From Parabacteroides chongii (GTDB lineage Bacteria > Bacteroidota > Bacteroidia > Bacteroidales > Tannerellaceae): a stretch of 64,000 nucleotides of DNA. Below, piece after piece: positions 15,777 through 24,961 of this stretch. Below the pieces are notes generated by a model. That model saw only the letters and a program-made list of their open reading frames with translations. It did not search any database and was not told the origin of the DNA. Both the position numbers and the translations under genes were made by a program. Within the stretch, counting starts at the first letter, position 1. Each line of letters opens with the position of its first letter. The DNA lies in the NCBI RefSeq assembly GCF_029581355.1, contig NZ_CP120849.1, positions 1,148,501-1,212,500 of the forward strand. The letters run 5' to 3'.

Positions 15777-15813
15777 GAAACCCTCACTACCGAAAACCGG
15801 CAATGAGGGTTTC
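15777..15813 (-). terminator. Terminator after the transglutaminase gene
   Basis: GAAACCCTCA...TGAGGGTTTC forms a 10-bp perfect stem with an inner CCGaaaaCCGG. It lies 23 bases beyond the stop of the minus-strand gene. It is nearly symmetrical but has only short T-runs. Confidence 0.6.
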
Positions 15814-15835
15814 TATGTATAATAGGTAATGTATA

Positions 15836-18496
15836 TTACAACTTATGTATCACTTTCATCAACTGTTCACCCAAACCGATCGTGTATCCCTGGGATACGA
15901 ATACGATACGGTTGAAGGTATCGGCGATGATGAAGATCGGGAGCTGGCTGGCATTTGCCAGTTTCATGGCTGATGCGATCTCTTTCTGGATATGGTTGTC
16001 GGCATCGATACCGTAAGTGATTGTGTTAGGCAGGTCGCCGAACTCTTTCGGATCGAAATTCTGATAACCCTTTTCATCCGGGAACAGAAGCACCATGCTA
16101 CGGCCCCATTCTTCCAGGTCCTTCTTCACGGCAGCGATGTCGCGCATAGCGTGGTTAGTCGGTTCCTGGCGAGAACCCAGGATAGCTACCACATAATAAC
16201 CGCGGCCCGTTGTTGCCAGTACGCTGGTTTCTTCGCCGTTGTCGGCACGTTTGAACTTGTTTTCAGAGTTGAAGTTACCAATCACCTGAACTTCGTCCGT
16301 GTTTTCACGCATTTCCAGTTTTGTCGGGGTTGTCTTGCCCGGCTCTACATTGAAGAAAGAAACTTCTGCCAATACACTGCCGTTAGCCATACGGGTTCCG
16401 GTTACCATCATATAGTTACCTTCGTCCATGCTCAGCGGAGTCTTCAACATACTGCTCCAGGTATCGCCTACACCCATATCCACATTACCGGTACGTTCAA
16501 AGTTCAGTGTCTGCAACTTAGCACTCGGCAATATCTTGGCGATCGTGAAATGACTGTAATATTTCGGGTCCTGCAAAGCCTTGATCGGAGCATAGGAAGC
16601 AACGACCTTACCCTGTTTAGCGGTTGTCTGAACAGCAGCTTCAAAGTCCACGTCCATCCAGTTGCCGTCTTTCATATATTGTACCTTGCGGGCTACCGGC
16701 TCGATACGTGCCGGGATACCCAGGCTACGGCAGGCAGCCACAAAGAAAATATTACGTGATCCGGTATCGGCTACGCGCGATTTGAATACGCCCATCGGCA
16801 TAACCGGGATACGCTGTGAGTTGAGTTCATTCTTGATTGTGATATTCTTCTTTACCCAGTCTACCAAAGCCATCGGGTCTTCTTTTGCTTGTTTTGCCAG
16901 TTCGGCATCCACGTTCTTTTGGAAATAACTGCGGTACGGAGTGAGGAACTCGTTCGCTACACGCGGATTCAGGACATAATCATTGAAGAAGTCGCCTTTA
17001 ACCACTTCCGAGTTGTTCAAGTGATCAGCCAACACAGATGCAGGCGTGTCACGAAGGTCTTTAGCAGAGATCACATCCAGTAAAGCCATTGCTACCGGAC
17101 GTTTGTCAGCCGGAGTCTCACGCAGGAACTTTTCGATCTCCATCCAGTTACCACGGCTGCCGATCAGATAGTCGGATGTTTTCAACGGGTCGATACCCAA
17201 TTCTTTTGCCAGTGCTTCCGCTTTTTCTTCCGTATAGAAAGTAGCGACGTATTTGTTACGGATCGCATCTTCTTCCAACAGGCGGGCTGCGTTTGCTTCC
17301 TTCTGTTCGGGAGTTACTTCCACGGCAATAGAACCTTCTACCGGCGGAATAACGTCGAGGGCTACAGCTTCGATAGCATCACCCGGTTTCTTATCCAGCT
17401 TGATGGTAGCGTCGCCTTTACCGAAAGAGACCTTATCGAAACCGAACTTGCCGTCTTTGGTTGCCCAAACGAACATGTCGCCTTTACCGGCTGTCAGGAA
17501 TGTCTTTCCTTCCGCATCCGTTTTCTTGTTGGCTACGGTATAGAACTCGGCATAGTTATAAATCTTAAATTCCACGTCTGCTCCGGAAACCGGCTTACCG
17601 TCCGCATCGACTACAGTGACAACTGCTTTTCCTGTCGGTGCATAGTTGTCGATCACATTGATCTCCGTATAACCGTCTGTTTCGAGCATGACTTCTTCCG
17701 GACCATGATATTTACCGAATACCTTCGTATGCATCAGCATACCACGGTAAGCGGGACCGTTAAACCATCCCAGGTTCAGAACCGGTTCCGGTTCGCAAGC
17801 ACCCAGGAAGTACCATTTGCCGTTTACCCAGGCTTCTACCCAGGCATGGTTGTCGTCGGTATGTGCCCAACGCGGCGTATATACCTGACGGGCAGGGATA
17901 CCTACCGAGCGAAGTGCTGCTACCGTAAAGGTAGATTCCTCACCGCAACGTCCGTAAGCAGTCTTTACAGAAGCCAGCGGAGAACTTGTGCGGGCATCGG
18001 ACGGCGTATAAATTACTTTTTCATGACACCAGTGGTTCACTTCCAGCACGGCATCGTATAATGACAAGCCTTTCACACGATCTTTCAGTTCGTCGAAAAA
18101 GACCATACGACTTTCATCCAGGTTCTCGTTGTTCACGCGGATAGGCAGAACGAAATGGCGAAAGATCTCCTCAGGAATACTGTCGCCCCAGGGCATTTCT
18201 TCTTTTGCCTTGAAAGAACTACGGATATTATCCAGATAAAGTTTTCCATCATAATCGGTAATGTCGCCGATCGGCATATAGGCATACAGGAATGTAAGTG
18301 CCTCTCTTTCTTCCGGCGTCATTTGCTGATTGAAAACTGTGAACAGATCTCCGTCAGGCAAAGCCGCCTGTTTGGCCTGGAAATCTTTCTCTACTTCGGC
18401 TCTGAATGCATCGTCAGAGATAAAATGCTGCTGTTTGTTGCATGCTGCCCCTATCAGGAGGATGAACAATAGTGAGAATAAATGTGTTTTATGCAT
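15836..18496 (-). CDS. Transglutaminase-domain lipoprotein with a thioredoxin-like C-terminus
   Basis: An 886-residue lipoprotein (signal and lipobox LLIGAAC, residues 1-20). Residues ~130-240 form a transglutaminase-like domain with the catalytic Cys in YGRCGEEST (about Cys183) and His in DDNHAWVEAW. Then come an Ig-like insert (GKAVVTVVDADGKPVSGADVEFKIY), a second transglutaminase-like stretch (SRNIFFVAACRSLGIPARIEP) that lacks the GxCxE motif, and a C-terminal thioredoxin-like segment (MVLLFPDEKG...LPIFIIADTFNRIVFVSQGY) without a CxxC. Such proteins in this group are probably periplasmic or surface peptidases or scaffolds; the substrate is unknown. I chose ATG 18496 because it starts directly at the signal peptide. 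A -7 box lies 20 bases upstream. Confidence 0.8.
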   Translation of the reverse strand: MHKTHLFSLLFILLIGAACNKQQHFISDDAFRAEVEKDFQAKQAALPDGDLFTVFNQQMTPEEREALTFLYAYMPIGDITDYDGKLYLDNIRSSFKAKEEMPWGDSIPEEIFRHFVLPIRVNNENLDESRMVFFDELKDRVKGLSLYDAVLEVNHWCHEKVIYTPSDARTSSPLASVKTAYGRCGEESTFTVAALRSVGIPARQVYTPRWAHTDDNHAWVEAWVNGKWYFLGACEPEPVLNLGWFNGPAYRGMLMHTKVFGKYHGPEEVMLETDGYTEINVIDNYAPTGKAVVTVVDADGKPVSGADVEFKIYNYAEFYTVANKKTDAEGKTFLTAGKGDMFVWATKDGKFGFDKVSFGKGDATIKLDKKPGDAIEAVALDVIPPVEGSIAVEVTPEQKEANAARLLEEDAIRNKYVATFYTEEKAEALAKELGIDPLKTSDYLIGSRGNWMEIEKFLRETPADKRPVAMALLDVISAKDLRDTPASVLADHLNNSEVVKGDFFNDYVLNPRVANEFLTPYRSYFQKNVDAELAKQAKEDPMALVDWVKKNITIKNELNSQRIPVMPMGVFKSRVADTGSRNIFFVAACRSLGIPARIEPVARKVQYMKDGNWMDVDFEAAVQTTAKQGKVVASYAPIKALQDPKYYSHFTIAKILPSAKLQTLNFERTGNVDMGVGDTWSSMLKTPLSMDEGNYMMVTGTRMANGSVLAEVSFFNVEPGKTTPTKLEMRENTDEVQVIGNFNSENKFKRADNGEETSVLATTGRGYYVVAILGSRQEPTNHAMRDIAAVKKDLEEWGRSMVLLFPDEKGYQNFDPKEFGDLPNTITYGIDADNHIQKEIASAMKLANASQLPIFIIADTFNRIVFVSQGYTIGLGEQLMKVIHKL

Positions 18497-18515
18497 AGTG
18501 TTTATTTTATGTCGA

Positions 18516-18523
18516 CAAAGATA
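18516..18523 (-). promoter_or_regulatory. -7 box for the transglutaminase gene
   Basis: The minus strand reads TATCTTTG here, matching TAnnTTTG, 20 bases before the start codon. A clear -33 element is not seen. Confidence 0.5.
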
Positions 18524-18635
18524 CGTATTATATTCATTAGTCAGTATATGAGCCATATATTTCGACATTCATTCCATTGTAGTTTCAGCTTTTTTTTGTT
18601 ATTTTGAAGGATAATTGAGTAAACCGTTTCCGCTT

Positions 18636-20153
18636 ATGTTCCATAATTTAGAACTCTTACACAATGCGGAGGGAATCTTGTTGATTGCTTCCGTCATTCT
18701 TTTTTTCAGTATTTTTGCCGGTAAGGCAGGTTATCGTTTCGGACTCCCCGCGCTGTTGCTTTTCCTGGGAGTCGGTATGTTATTCGGTAGTGACGGACTG
18801 GGAATCCAGTTCAGTAATCCGAATATTGCGCAGTTCATCGGTATGCTGGCGTTGAGTATCATCCTGTTCTCAGGCGGTATGGACACGAAGATATCCGAGG
18901 TAAAACCCATTGCGTCGCAAGGGGTCATTTTGGCGACAGTCGGTGTACTGGCGACTACGTTCATTACGGGTGGATTCATTTATTATCTGTCCAAGCTCGT
19001 GACCGGTTATGAAACACTCACGCTCCCCGAATCCCTGCTGATGGCAGCCGTTATGTCGTCAACCGATTCGGCTTCTGTATTTTCCATCCTTCGAAGTAAA
19101 GGCGTGTATCTGAAAGAACGGCTCCGACCGACCCTGGAGCTGGAAAGTGGTAGTAACGACCCGATGGCGTATATGCTTACCTTGCTGCTGATCGCTTATA
19201 TCCAAACTGCCGGGATGAATCTTGGCGATGCAATCTTGTCGCTGGTGATCCAGTTATCGGTAGGTGCCCTGGCCGGTTACCTGTTCGGGAAACTGGCGGT
19301 ACTCATTATCAATAAGATCGATATCGATAATGAGTCGCTGTATCCGATCTTGCTACTGGCTACTGCATTCTTTACCTTCGCTGCGACCTCGCTCTGCAAA
19401 GGGAACGGCTACCTGGCCGTATATATCGCCGGATTGGTAGTCGGGAATGCCAAGATCGTCCACAAGAAGAGTATCGGTACTTTCTTCGACGGTTTTGCCT
19501 GGTTGTGGCAGATCGTGATGTTCCTTACGTTGGGACTACTTGTCAATCCGCACGAACTGTTGCCGGTAGCTCCCATCGGTCTGACGGTCGGTATCTTTAT
19601 GATCATTTTCGCCCGTCCGATCAGTGTTTTTCTCTGCCTGCTCCCCTATAAGAACTTCTCTTTCAAAGGGAAACTGTATATTTCGTGGGTAGGGCTTCGC
19701 GGAGCCGTACCAATTATCTTTGCCACTTATCCGCTGATTGCGGGGGTCGAGCATGCCGGACTGATATTCAATGTGGTATTCTTTATCACAATCCTGTCTC
19801 TGCTGATACAGGGTACGACGGTGACGCAGGCTGCCAAATGGCTGGATATGATCGATGAACCGGAACGGAAGGATGTATTCGGTATCGAATTGCCGGAAGG
19901 TATTAAGAGCGCGATGAGCGAGATCGATGTTACTCCCGAAGTGCTTACACATGGGAACAAGCTGATGGAGCTTACGCTGCCCGACCATACGCTGGCGGTA
20001 ATGGTCATGCGTGACGGACGTTATTTCATTCCTAAAGGAAATACGGTCCTGATGGAAAATGATAAGTTACTGATGATTTCCGATAATGACGAGGCACTGC
20101 TTCAGGCTTATGAAGCGCTGGGGATTACGGATTATACGCTGAAGAAGAATTAA
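18636..20153 (+). CDS. Potassium/proton antiporter (CPA1, NhaP2-like)
   Basis: This 505-residue membrane protein has about 12-13 hydrophobic helices over residues 8-400, with the CPA1 patterns LFSGGMDT, SSTDSASVFSIL and LESGSNDPMAYMLT (the conserved acidic residue in the SGSNDP motif). A C-terminal RCK_C/TrkA-C domain follows (~430-500, LMELTLPDHTLAVMVMRDG). This family exchanges K+ or Na+ for protons, and the RCK_C domain usually binds a nucleotide. I chose ATG 18636; an in-frame TTG at 18615 adds seven residues before the first helix. It is divergent from the transglutaminase gene and convergent with the polysaccharide locus. Confidence 0.88.
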   Translation: MFHNLELLHNAEGILLIASVILFFSIFAGKAGYRFGLPALLLFLGVGMLFGSDGLGIQFSNPNIAQFIGMLALSIILFSGGMDTKISEVKPIASQGVILATVGVLATTFITGGFIYYLSKLVTGYETLTLPESLLMAAVMSSTDSASVFSILRSKGVYLKERLRPTLELESGSNDPMAYMLTLLLIAYIQTAGMNLGDAILSLVIQLSVGALAGYLFGKLAVLIINKIDIDNESLYPILLLATAFFTFAATSLCKGNGYLAVYIAGLVVGNAKIVHKKSIGTFFDGFAWLWQIVMFLTLGLLVNPHELLPVAPIGLTVGIFMIIFARPISVFLCLLPYKNFSFKGKLYISWVGLRGAVPIIFATYPLIAGVEHAGLIFNVVFFITILSLLIQGTTVTQAAKWLDMIDEPERKDVFGIELPEGIKSAMSEIDVTPEVLTHGNKLMELTLPDHTLAVMVMRDGRYFIPKGNTVLMENDKLLMISDNDEALLQAYEALGITDYTLKKN

Positions 20154-20164
20154 AAAGGAAAAGA

Positions 20165-20235
20165 GGTGTGTTAAAGACTGCTGTACGGCGAGACTTTAAC
20201 ACACCCCTGTCCCCTCCTCTCCGGAGAGGGAAAAT
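20165..20235. repeat. Hairpin and CTCC-rich intergenic repeat, copy 1
   Basis: GGTGTGTTAAAG (20165-20176) pairs perfectly with CTTTAACACACC (20194-20205), followed by CCTGTCCCCTCCTCTCC and a GGAGAGGGAA turn. It lies between two convergent gene ends and may terminate both. A relative is at 37351-37424. Confidence 0.65.
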
Positions 20236-20237
20236 TA

Positions 20238-22436
20238 CTACTGAATTTCGATAGACATATCAGACTTTATATTTTCTGCGGAAGTAGCCAGATACAAGAT
20301 AAAAGTACCCGGTTCTACAACGAATTGCTTCTGTGCTTCGCTGTAAAAAGCCAAAGAACTTACTGGGATATCTATTTCTACCTGTTTACTTTCACCTGCT
20401 TTCAAAAAAACTTTCCTGAAACCTTTCAGTTCTTTTACCGGACGCATGACTGAACATTCCGGATCGCTTACGTAGAGTTGGGCAACTTCGGCACCATCTC
20501 TTTTTCCGGTATTCGTCAATGTGAAAGTGGCTTTGATCGTTTCCCCCTGGCCATACGTTTTCTTGTCGGTAGCCAGATTTCCAAAAGAGAAGTCAGTATA
20601 AGACAGACCATAGCCGAACGGATAGACCACCGGTAACCGTTTCGTGTCATACCAGCGATAACCTACCAGGATATCTTCTTCATATTTTACTTTCAGATCT
20701 CTTCCGGGGAAATTACCTAAAGCCATATCCGGAGATTGTTCCAGTGTAACAGGGGTGGTAAAAGGCATTTTGCCACTGGGATTCACCTTCCCGGTAATGG
20801 CATCCACCAAGGCATTTCCACCTTCCATTCCGTTATACCATCCCCAAAGGATTGCCGGGGCACAGATATCCAAAGCAACCATATTCACCGGCGAACCGGC
20901 AACGATCACCACGATCGTTCTGGGATTGGCTTTGATCACTTCCTGGATCAATTGCACCTGACCGTAAGGCAATTCCATATATTGACGATCTGCCGATTCC
21001 GTATCATAATCATGATTTAACCCTCCGACAACGATCGCCACATCGCTGTTGCGGGCTGCGTCGACTGCTTCCTTCAATAACTTCTCGTTTACCTGATTTC
21101 CATCGGTAAAACTGCCAGCATTCTGCCCGTTATTACTTCCTTCGATAAAAGTGGATAGTTTTTCATATCCCTGTGCAAAATTGACTTTCACACGGTCACC
21201 CAGTTTCATACGGATTGCTTCCAGCGGAGTGACTTCATACAAAGACTTGATCTCGGAACTCAGTCCACCATCCGAATGCCGGCGGGTGGCATTGTCGCCG
21301 ATCACTGCAATGCTTTTCACCGACGAGATATCCAACGGCAACAGGTTTTCCTTATTTTTCAATAACACAATCGCTTCGGCTGCTGCCTGATAAGCTGCCT
21401 GCTGATGCTCCGGCGTATTGATAGAACTCTGGTTAAAGCGTTTCTTGGGATCTAGTACTTTCGTTTTGATCATGACGCGGAGTACGTTACCCACTTTTTC
21501 GTCTACCAGGCTTTCGGGGATTTCACCCTTTTTTACCGCCTCTATCAGAGGGTTGGCAAAATACCAGTCATCATAATTTTCTATATTGGTCCCCATTTCC
21601 AGATCCAGACCGGCAATAGCAGATTTTACCGTACTATGGGCTGCCCCCCAGTCGGTCACATATACGCCTTTAAAACCCCATTCGTCACGAAGGATATCGC
21701 GTGCCAGGTATTTGTTTTCTGCACACCAATCGCCTTTGTATTTGTTATAGGCAGCCATCACGGTCAGGGCACCGCCTTCCTGTACAGCGGCTTTGAATGC
21801 GGGCAGATAGATTTCGCGGAGGGCACGTTCGCTACATTCCACCTCGACGGTGGTACGGTTCGTTTCCTGGTTGTTCAGAGCAAAATGCTTCACGCTGCAT
21901 GCGACATCACGGCTTTGCAATCCCTGAATATACCGGACGGCCAATACAGAGTTCAGATAAGGGTCCTCACTCATATATTCGAAGTTACGTCCGCACAACG
22001 GGCTACGGATAATATTCACACCGGGGCCCAGCAACACGTCTTTTTTACGCCAGCGGGCTTCTTCACCCAGTACTTCCCCACGGTAATAGGCAAGCTCCGG
22101 ATTCCAGGCTGCAGCGAAAGCCGTACCTGTCGGAAAATAGGTCGATGAATCGGTAGTCCAGTTGGCATATCCCCAGTCATGCCGGTTGATCTCCGCACGA
22201 ACCCCGTGAGGACCGTCGCTCAAGCTCCATTCCGGAATACCCAAACGTTTGATTTCCGACACATAAAACTTGGAATTTCCATGCAACAAACTTACTTTTT
22301 CTTCCAGTGTCATCCGACGGATCAGTGTCTCAATACGTTTTTCCATTTGCTGATCCTCTTTATTTACGGGCTGTGCTACCGATACCGCAACGGTCATACA
22401 AAAGGAAAGCACAATCATAGTTATTAATTTCTTCAT
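20238..22436 (-). CDS. GH3 β-glucosidase, end of the xyloglucan locus
   Basis: A 732-residue secreted protein (signal peptide ending VSVAQP) with the three-domain GH3 layout. The (β/α)8 domain has LSDGPHGVR, KHFALNNQE and the nucleophile Asp in VYVTDWGAAHS (about Asp261). An α/β sandwich follows (IVVGGLNHDYDTESADR), then a fibronectin-like C-terminal domain (VAQLYVSDPECSVMRPVKELKGF). In the xyloglucan locus of B. ovatus, GH3 enzymes remove glucose after xylose has been stripped, and the same role is inferred here. It is the last gene of the operon, 10 bases after the GH2 gene. There is no lipobox, so it is probably periplasmic. Confidence 0.9.
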   Translation of the reverse strand: MKKLITMIVLSFCMTVAVSVAQPVNKEDQQMEKRIETLIRRMTLEEKVSLLHGNSKFYVSEIKRLGIPEWSLSDGPHGVRAEINRHDWGYANWTTDSSTYFPTGTAFAAAWNPELAYYRGEVLGEEARWRKKDVLLGPGVNIIRSPLCGRNFEYMSEDPYLNSVLAVRYIQGLQSRDVACSVKHFALNNQETNRTTVEVECSERALREIYLPAFKAAVQEGGALTVMAAYNKYKGDWCAENKYLARDILRDEWGFKGVYVTDWGAAHSTVKSAIAGLDLEMGTNIENYDDWYFANPLIEAVKKGEIPESLVDEKVGNVLRVMIKTKVLDPKKRFNQSSINTPEHQQAAYQAAAEAIVLLKNKENLLPLDISSVKSIAVIGDNATRRHSDGGLSSEIKSLYEVTPLEAIRMKLGDRVKVNFAQGYEKLSTFIEGSNNGQNAGSFTDGNQVNEKLLKEAVDAARNSDVAIVVGGLNHDYDTESADRQYMELPYGQVQLIQEVIKANPRTIVVIVAGSPVNMVALDICAPAILWGWYNGMEGGNALVDAITGKVNPSGKMPFTTPVTLEQSPDMALGNFPGRDLKVKYEEDILVGYRWYDTKRLPVVYPFGYGLSYTDFSFGNLATDKKTYGQGETIKATFTLTNTGKRDGAEVAQLYVSDPECSVMRPVKELKGFRKVFLKAGESKQVEIDIPVSSLAFYSEAQKQFVVEPGTFILYLATSAENIKSDMSIEIQ

Positions 22437-22446
22437 ATTTACTTCT

Positions 22447-24948
22447 TTATTGAACTTCTATTTCAGTTACAGCATCCGGCAAACCGTCGGCTGTTGCTCT
22501 TACACGGATAATCCCTTTCTTGCCGGTATTTTGAACAACGACAAGGGCTTTCCCGTAAAATGCATTTCGTTCCGGTTTCTTCAGACTGTTGGGATCATTC
22601 TGATCGCCATTGTCCGTTCCGGCAATAAAGCCGTCTCCTTCCACCGAGAAACGAATCAAGTTATCGGCACGGGGGACCAGGTTACCGGCTTTGTCTTTTA
22701 CCTCAACGGTTATAAAAGAGAGATCCGTACCATCTGCCTGAATAACCCGACGGTCAGGGAGTAATGCTAGCTCGGCAGCCTCGCCTGCAGTATGGATTTC
22801 CTGCGCCAGCACTTCTTTTCCGGCTTTACGGGATACGGCTTTCAACGTACCCGGTGTAAATGGAACACGCCAGGATACATGGTAGGTACTGTCATTCTTA
22901 CTTTTCGTGCCGAGACTCTTACCATTCAAGAATAGTTCCACCTCATCCGCCTGGTTGTAATAGGCCCAGACATCTACTTCTTCACCCTCTTTCCAGTTCC
23001 AATGCGGGAATAGATGCAGGGTCGGCTGGTCGGTCCATTCACTCAGGTACATATAATACACGTCTTTCGGGAATCCTGCCAGGTCGACGACACCAAAGAA
23101 ACTGCTGCGACTCGGCCACCAGTAAGGTGTCGGCTCACCCAGATAATCAAAACCGGTCCAGATAAACATTCCGGAAGCATACGGCAAACGTTTTACCTCG
23201 TGCCAGGTTACTTCATGGGTCGATCCCCAGGGAACATGGCAGTTGTCGTAAGAAGAACAAAGGTGTTCAGGACGATCGAAAGGCTTGTCCCATGATTCGG
23301 GCCAGATATACATTTCGTCGGATGGCATCTGGTAATAACCGCGTGTCATCAAAGCCGATGTAGATTCACTGACGATCAGCTTCTTGCCCGGATAGACCTG
23401 TGGGAAAGGGGCATAGTCTTTCTCATGGTAGTTGAAACCATACACATCGAGTGCACCGGAACGGAACAGATGGTTGGCCGGATCTACACCGTTATTTCCG
23501 GCAGTTACCGGACGGGTAGTATCCAACTTTCTGACAATATCAGCCAAAGCGATCGTGATCAACGACTGGACACTCATTGTGCTATCCTCCAGCAAAGCCG
23601 GATCTATCTTATGACCGGCATTCAGGATCAGGTTCGCTTCCTGCAGGCTCAGTGTATCGGCATCCGCATGCGACCATTGTTCAAGTACCTCATTTCCGAT
23701 ACTCCACATGAAAACGGAGGCATGGTTACGGTCACGCTTGATCTGGTCGGTCAGGTCCCGTTCATGCCATTCGTCAAAGTATTGTGCATAATCGTAAGGC
23801 GATTTTCGTTTTCTCCACATATCGAACGATTCATCCTGTACCAGCAGTCCCATCCGGTCGCATAGTTCCAGTAATTCGGGAGCCGGTGGATTATGGCTGG
23901 TACGGATCGCATTGACACCCATATCTTTCATTATCTGCAACTGACGCTCGATCGCACGTTTATTAACGGCCGTACCCAGGCATCCCAGGTCATGATGCAG
24001 ACAAACACCCAACACCTTTGTCGGTTCTCCGTTCAGATAAAAACCGGTTGCCTCATCCCACCGGAAAGTACGGATACCGAAGGTTGTTTCATATCGGTCG
24101 GTCAGTTGATTTCCGGATCTTACTTCAGTTACAGCAGTATATAATGCGGGATTTTTTATTCCCCACAATTCAGGGGCTTTTACCTCAAGAGTCTGTTTAA
24201 TAATATCACTACCGTTCTCCGGTAGTTCGACCGGAAGAGAGGTATGTGCAATAACTTTTCCGGAAGGGGCTTTAATGATTGTCGTCAACTCGGCAGTAAC
24301 TGCAGCTGCATAAGTATTCTTCAGTGTCGTTTCAATCACTACCATCGCCCTCTCCTGTGCGACATCCGGAGTTGTAATATTCGTTCCGTACTGATCCACA
24401 TGAACCTGACCGGTTTTAACCAACCAGACATTCCGGTAGATACCTGATCCCGAATACCAGCGTGAGTTAGGTTGCTGCGAGTTGTCAGCCTGTACAACCA
24501 GTACATTCTCCTCCTGACCGTATTTCAGATAAGGAGTCATATCATAACGGAACGAGATATATCCGTTCGGACGGAATCCCAGCAGATGACCGTTCAGCCA
24601 TACCTTACTGCAACGGTAAACACCGTCGAAGTCGATATAGACCTGCTTTCCCCGGTCACTTTCCGGTATCTTGAAATGCTTCCTGTACCAGCCCATACCA
24701 CCGGGCAAGGCTCCGCCCCCGGGTGTCGCCGGATTCTCTTTGGAGAAATCTGCTTCGATGCTCCAATCATGCGGAAGGTTCAGTTGCCTCCAGCCGGTAT
24801 CGTCGGCATCCGGAGCGGAAAGATCCGCCTGGTTGTCTGTCAGCGAGAATAGCCAGTCGTTGTTAAAGGAGGTTCTCTCACGTCCCTGCTGGTCGGCCGA
24901 ACAGGCCGCCAACAAGAGACTAAAGAATACAATTGCTAATTGTTTCAT
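22447..24948 (-). CDS. GH2 β-galactosidase lipoprotein
   Basis: An 833-residue protein with a lipobox (LLAACSAD, residues 12-19). A sugar-binding jelly roll (WLFSLTDN, LPHDWSI, WYRKHF), an Ig-like domain, the TIM barrel with acid/base Glu in WSIGNEVLEQW (~417) and nucleophile Glu in LIVSESTSAL (~526), and two further β-domains follow. GH2 of this arrangement removes β-linked galactose (here probably from xyloglucan L side chains), as BoGH2A does in B. ovatus. The gene sits between GH31 and GH3 with gaps of 13 and 10 bases. GH2 also includes β-glucuronidase and mannosidase; the context favours galactosidase. Confidence 0.88.
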   Translation of the reverse strand: MKQLAIVFFSLLLAACSADQQGRERTSFNNDWLFSLTDNQADLSAPDADDTGWRQLNLPHDWSIEADFSKENPATPGGGALPGGMGWYRKHFKIPESDRGKQVYIDFDGVYRCSKVWLNGHLLGFRPNGYISFRYDMTPYLKYGQEENVLVVQADNSQQPNSRWYSGSGIYRNVWLVKTGQVHVDQYGTNITTPDVAQERAMVVIETTLKNTYAAAVTAELTTIIKAPSGKVIAHTSLPVELPENGSDIIKQTLEVKAPELWGIKNPALYTAVTEVRSGNQLTDRYETTFGIRTFRWDEATGFYLNGEPTKVLGVCLHHDLGCLGTAVNKRAIERQLQIMKDMGVNAIRTSHNPPAPELLELCDRMGLLVQDESFDMWRKRKSPYDYAQYFDEWHERDLTDQIKRDRNHASVFMWSIGNEVLEQWSHADADTLSLQEANLILNAGHKIDPALLEDSTMSVQSLITIALADIVRKLDTTRPVTAGNNGVDPANHLFRSGALDVYGFNYHEKDYAPFPQVYPGKKLIVSESTSALMTRGYYQMPSDEMYIWPESWDKPFDRPEHLCSSYDNCHVPWGSTHEVTWHEVKRLPYASGMFIWTGFDYLGEPTPYWWPSRSSFFGVVDLAGFPKDVYYMYLSEWTDQPTLHLFPHWNWKEGEEVDVWAYYNQADEVELFLNGKSLGTKSKNDSTYHVSWRVPFTPGTLKAVSRKAGKEVLAQEIHTAGEAAELALLPDRRVIQADGTDLSFITVEVKDKAGNLVPRADNLIRFSVEGDGFIAGTDNGDQNDPNSLKKPERNAFYGKALVVVQNTGKKGIIRVRATADGLPDAVTEIEVQ

Positions 24949-24961
24949 ACATGTTAGTTTA

